Assembly: GCA_023252095.1 (NCBI GenBank)
Contig: JAHEXN010000153.1
Coordinates: 1 to 8,201 of the forward strand
Direction of reading: 5' to 3'
Length of the DNA stretch: 8,201 bases
Source: Actinomycetes bacterium
Lineage (GTDB): Bacteria; Actinomycetota; Actinomycetes; Propionibacteriales; Nocardioidaceae
Under the pieces are notes generated by a model, which saw only the letters and a list, made by a program, of their open reading frames with translations, was not told the origin of the DNA and made no database searches. The number at the start of each line of letters is the position of its first letter. The stretch's first letter is position 1. Made by a program: the position numbers and the translations under genes. This document shows positions 6,340-8,201 of this stretch, piece by piece.

Positions 6340-7674
6340 ATGAGCGCGAACCCCCGACCCCGCGTCCTCGTGATCGGCGGCGGCATGGCCGGCATGACGG
6401 CTGCCGCCCGGGCCGCCTCCGGCGGGGCTGAGGTCACGGTCGTCGACATCAGTCGCGAGCCCGGCGGCTCGGGCCGCTTCGCCGGCTACCTCTGGACGGC
6501 GCCGACCCGCGAGGTCATGGCGACCGAGAATCCTGACGGCGACCAGGCGCTGCGCGACGCGGTCGTCGACGGCTTCGCCGCGGCCGTCGCGTGGGTCCGC
6601 AGCACGGGCGTCGAGGTCGGTGAGGCGCAGCGCATCCTCCCGTTCGGCCGAGGGCACCAGATCGACACGAATCAGTACCTCGACGTGTGCCGCGACCTCG
6701 TCGTCCGCCGTGGCGGCACCGTGCTCGTCGAGACCGAGACCGAGGAGCTCCGCGTCCGCGACGGCGGCGTCGTGGGCGCTCGGGTACGCACCACCGAGGG
6801 CGAGACGCTCGAGCTCGAGGCGGACCACACGATCCTCGCGACGGGCGGGTTCCAGGGCGACCCCGAGCTCAGGAACGCCCTGATCCACCCGCTCGCCGGG
6901 TCCATGCCACTGCGCTCGAACCCGCACAGCACCGGTGCGGGCCTGCGCCTCGCGCGCTCCGTCGGCGCCGCGACCGGCGTCCCGGACGCGGGCTTCTACG
7001 GTCACCTCGTCCCGAGCGGCGTCCCCTTCGCGGACCCGTCGGACTTCGTCGGCCTGTCGCTCTACTACAGCGAGCACGCCCTGCTCTTCAACGTCGAGAA
7101 CAAGCGCTTCGTCGACGAGACCCTCGGCGACCACCTCACGACCATGGCGCTGCTGGAGCAGCCCGAGGCCCGCGGCCTGTTGATCGCCGACGCCCGGGTG
7201 CACCGCGAGTGGATCGTCGGCTCGTACGTCGAGGGCGCCGTGGGCGTCGACAAGTTCGCGGTGGCCAGCAGGCGCGGCGGACGCGTCGGCCTGGCCGAGT
7301 CCCTGGACGAGCTGGACTACCTGCCCGAGGAGTGGGGCTACGACGGCGCAGCGATCCGCCACGCGATCGAGGCGCACAACGCCGCGACGGTGACGTCCGA
7401 GGGACCCACACCAGGACGTCGTCTCGACCCGGCTCCGCTGCTCGAGCCCCCGTACTACGTCGTCGAGGCCGTGCCGGCCATCACGTTCCCGTTCCACGGC
7501 ATCCTGATCGACGCCGACGCCCGGGTTCTCGCCGAGGACGGTCGCCCCGTGCATGGGTTGCTCGCGGCGGGATCGGACACCGGCGGGCTGTGGAACCGCG
7601 CGTACGCCGGCGGCGTCGCCGCGGCCACGGTCCTGGGGCTCACGGCAGCCGCGACGGCTCTCGCCGCGTCCTAG
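6340..7674 (+). CDS. FAD-binding dehydrogenase/reductase (FAD_binding_2: fumarate reductase / 3-ketosteroid dehydrogenase superfamily)
   Basis: A 444-residue cytoplasmic flavoprotein with no signal peptide or haem motif. The N-terminal dinucleotide motif VIGGGMAGMTAA is at 11-22, with an acidic residue (Asp36) ending the second beta strand and GGSGRFAGY at 42-50. ILATGGFQGD is at 165-174, NVENKRFVDE (251-260) matches the N-x-x-x-x-RFVDE segment of fumarate-reductase-like proteins, and the FAD-closing C-terminus GLLAAGSDTGGLWNRAYAGG is at 406-425. His386 in FPFHGILID aligns roughly with an active-site His of soluble fumarate reductases. It is shorter than typical 3-ketosteroid delta1-dehydrogenases (500+ residues) and closer in size to tricarballylate-dehydrogenase-like enzymes. 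GAGGAG 5 bases before the ATG supports the start. Divergence from the catabolic operon across paired operators suggests it desaturates or reduces an intermediate of the same pathway; the substrate is unknown. Confidence 0.92.
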   Translation: MSANPRPRVLVIGGGMAGMTAAARAASGGAEVTVVDISREPGGSGRFAGYLWTAPTREVMATENPDGDQALRDAVVDGFAAAVAWVRSTGVEVGEAQRILPFGRGHQIDTNQYLDVCRDLVVRRGGTVLVETETEELRVRDGGVVGARVRTTEGETLELEADHTILATGGFQGDPELRNALIHPLAGSMPLRSNPHSTGAGLRLARSVGAATGVPDAGFYGHLVPSGVPFADPSDFVGLSLYYSEHALLFNVENKRFVDETLGDHLTTMALLEQPEARGLLIADARVHREWIVGSYVEGAVGVDKFAVASRRGGRVGLAESLDELDYLPEEWGYDGAAIRHAIEAHNAATVTSEGPTPGRRLDPAPLLEPPYYVVEAVPAITFPFHGILIDADARVLAEDGRPVHGLLAAGSDTGGLWNRAYAGGVAAATVLGLTAAATALAAS

Positions 7675-7680
7675 GCGCGG
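7664..7680 (+). terminator. Short GC hairpin at the convergent gene ends
   Basis: CCGCGTC-CTA-GGCGCGG can fold in the plus-strand transcript into a 7-base-pair stem (one G-U pair) with a 3-base loop centred on the shared stop codons. There is no U-tract, which is common for actinobacterial terminators but makes the call weak. In the minus-strand transcript one pair becomes an A-C mismatch, leaving a 5-pair GC stem. Confidence 0.3.
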
Positions 7681-8201
7681 GAGAGCGACGCGAGCAGGCG
7701 AGCCAGCGTCTCGGGCTGCGTGACCATGGGCATGTGGCCCGAGTCGAGGACGGCCTCGCCGCCGCCGACCCGCGGGGCGGACCCGTCCTGCAGGTCGGGG
7801 GTGTAACAGGCGTCCTGGGTCGTGCGCACGTAGGTGCGTGGCACGTCCGTCGCCAGCCCACCGAGATCGACGACCTCGGTCAGGAGTGCGCCCGAGTCGT
7901 CGACCACGAGCGAGACCGTCCAGTCGGCCTGCTCCTCGGTCATGTCGTTCGTGAGCATGAACCGCACGCCGTCCGGGTGCTGGTGGTAGACGCCGCCGGT
8001 GATCGAGTCCTCCACGGCCGAGCGCACGGTCGGGTCGATCTGGTCGATCACCGCGGTCCCGTCCTCGGGCACCACGGCGGCGAGGAAGACCACGTGCCGC
8101 AGCCGCGGACGCAGACGCTCCATGACGCGCGGCACGACGACCCCGGCGAAGGAGTGCGCCACCAGCACGACGTCGTCCGCACCCGTCGCCAGGACGTCCT
8201 G
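7671..8201 (-). CDS. Alpha/beta-fold hydrolase (N-terminus beyond the right edge)
   Basis: The last 176 residues of an alpha/beta hydrolase, open to the right edge, so the true start and first beta strands are outside the window. The nucleophile elbow VLVAHSFAG (fragment residues 12-20, Ser17) is followed by HVVFLAAVVPEDG, the usual strand after the elbow. The catalytic His is in DSGHMPMVTQP (His156), which resembles the C-terminal GHxPxxxxP segment of esterases such as plant methylesterases and EstC-type proteins. A candidate acid is Asp130 in TTQDACYTPD. No lid or membrane segment is evident in the visible part. It is convergent with the flavoprotein gene and shares its stop tetranucleotide CTAG, so it belongs to another transcript. 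It could be an ester or lactone hydrolase, but the substrate is unknown. Confidence 0.88.
   Translation of the reverse strand, partial: QDVLATGADDVVLVAHSFAGVVVPRVMERLRPRLRHVVFLAAVVPEDGTAVIDQIDPTVRSAVEDSITGGVYHQHPDGVRFMLTNDMTEEQADWTVSLVVDDSGALLTEVVDLGGLATDVPRTYVRTTQDACYTPDLQDGSAPRVGGGEAVLDSGHMPMVTQPETLARLLASLSRA

Noticed and set aside
6262..7554. 430-codon minus-strand open frame opposite the flavoprotein
   Set aside because: It lacks recognisable motifs, and its composition mirrors the antisense of a high-GC gene. The plus-strand flavoprotein is unmistakable.

Overview
The window comes from a high-GC bacterium with dense, overlapping genes, many SD-led ATG/GTG starts and a lipid/steroid-type catabolic gene set. 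That points to an actinobacterium of the Nocardioides/Mycobacterium/Rhodococcus kind; the genus is a guess. No RNA gene, mobile element or CRISPR array is visible, and no gene-free stretch exceeds 157 bases.

Layout. From about 6182 down to the left edge lies a tightly packed minus-strand operon of seven genes, in transcription order: a crotonase-family enoyl-CoA hydratase, a small DUF35 zinc-finger/OB-fold protein, an SCP2/Ltp-type thiolase-like protein, an acyl-CoA dehydrogenase (ACAD) of the IAGGT type, an aminoglycoside-phosphotransferase-like kinase, an ACAD of the ADGP (ACAD10/11) type, and an SDR oxidoreductase cut by the left edge. After the first gene, the junctions are overlaps or gaps of 2 to 23 bases. 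Divergent from this operon (6340-7674, plus strand) is a flavoprotein dehydrogenase/reductase of the FAD_binding_2 family. A partial alpha/beta hydrolase on the minus strand converges on it, and the two genes share the palindrome CTAG as both stop codons.

Regulation. The 157-base divergent intergenic region holds a recognisable promoter for each direction. It also holds two 18-base operator-like palindromes of the form TGAACTG-N4-(C/G)AGTT(C/T)A, exactly 50 bases apart, one over each promoter. The two transcription units are therefore probably co-regulated, most likely by a TetR-type regulator encoded elsewhere.

How the genes may work together. Kinase, ADGP-type ACAD and SDR, in that order, match the core of the levulinate (lvaA, lvaC, lvaD) pathway and of mammalian ACAD10/ACAD11. 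There a 4-keto acyl-CoA is reduced to 4-hydroxyacyl-CoA, phosphorylated on the 4-hydroxyl, and converted by phosphate elimination into an enoyl-CoA that can enter beta-oxidation. The other genes could supply beta-oxidation-like steps: ACAD for desaturation, crotonase for hydration, and the thiolase-like/DUF35 pair for C-C cleavage, possibly by retro-aldol chemistry because two of the three classical thiolase residues are replaced. The flavoprotein could desaturate or reduce a ring or side-chain intermediate. My best inference is a catabolic operon for a 4-oxo/4-hydroxy acyl-CoA, perhaps derived from a lactone, terpenoid or steroid. The substrate cannot be read from the sequence.
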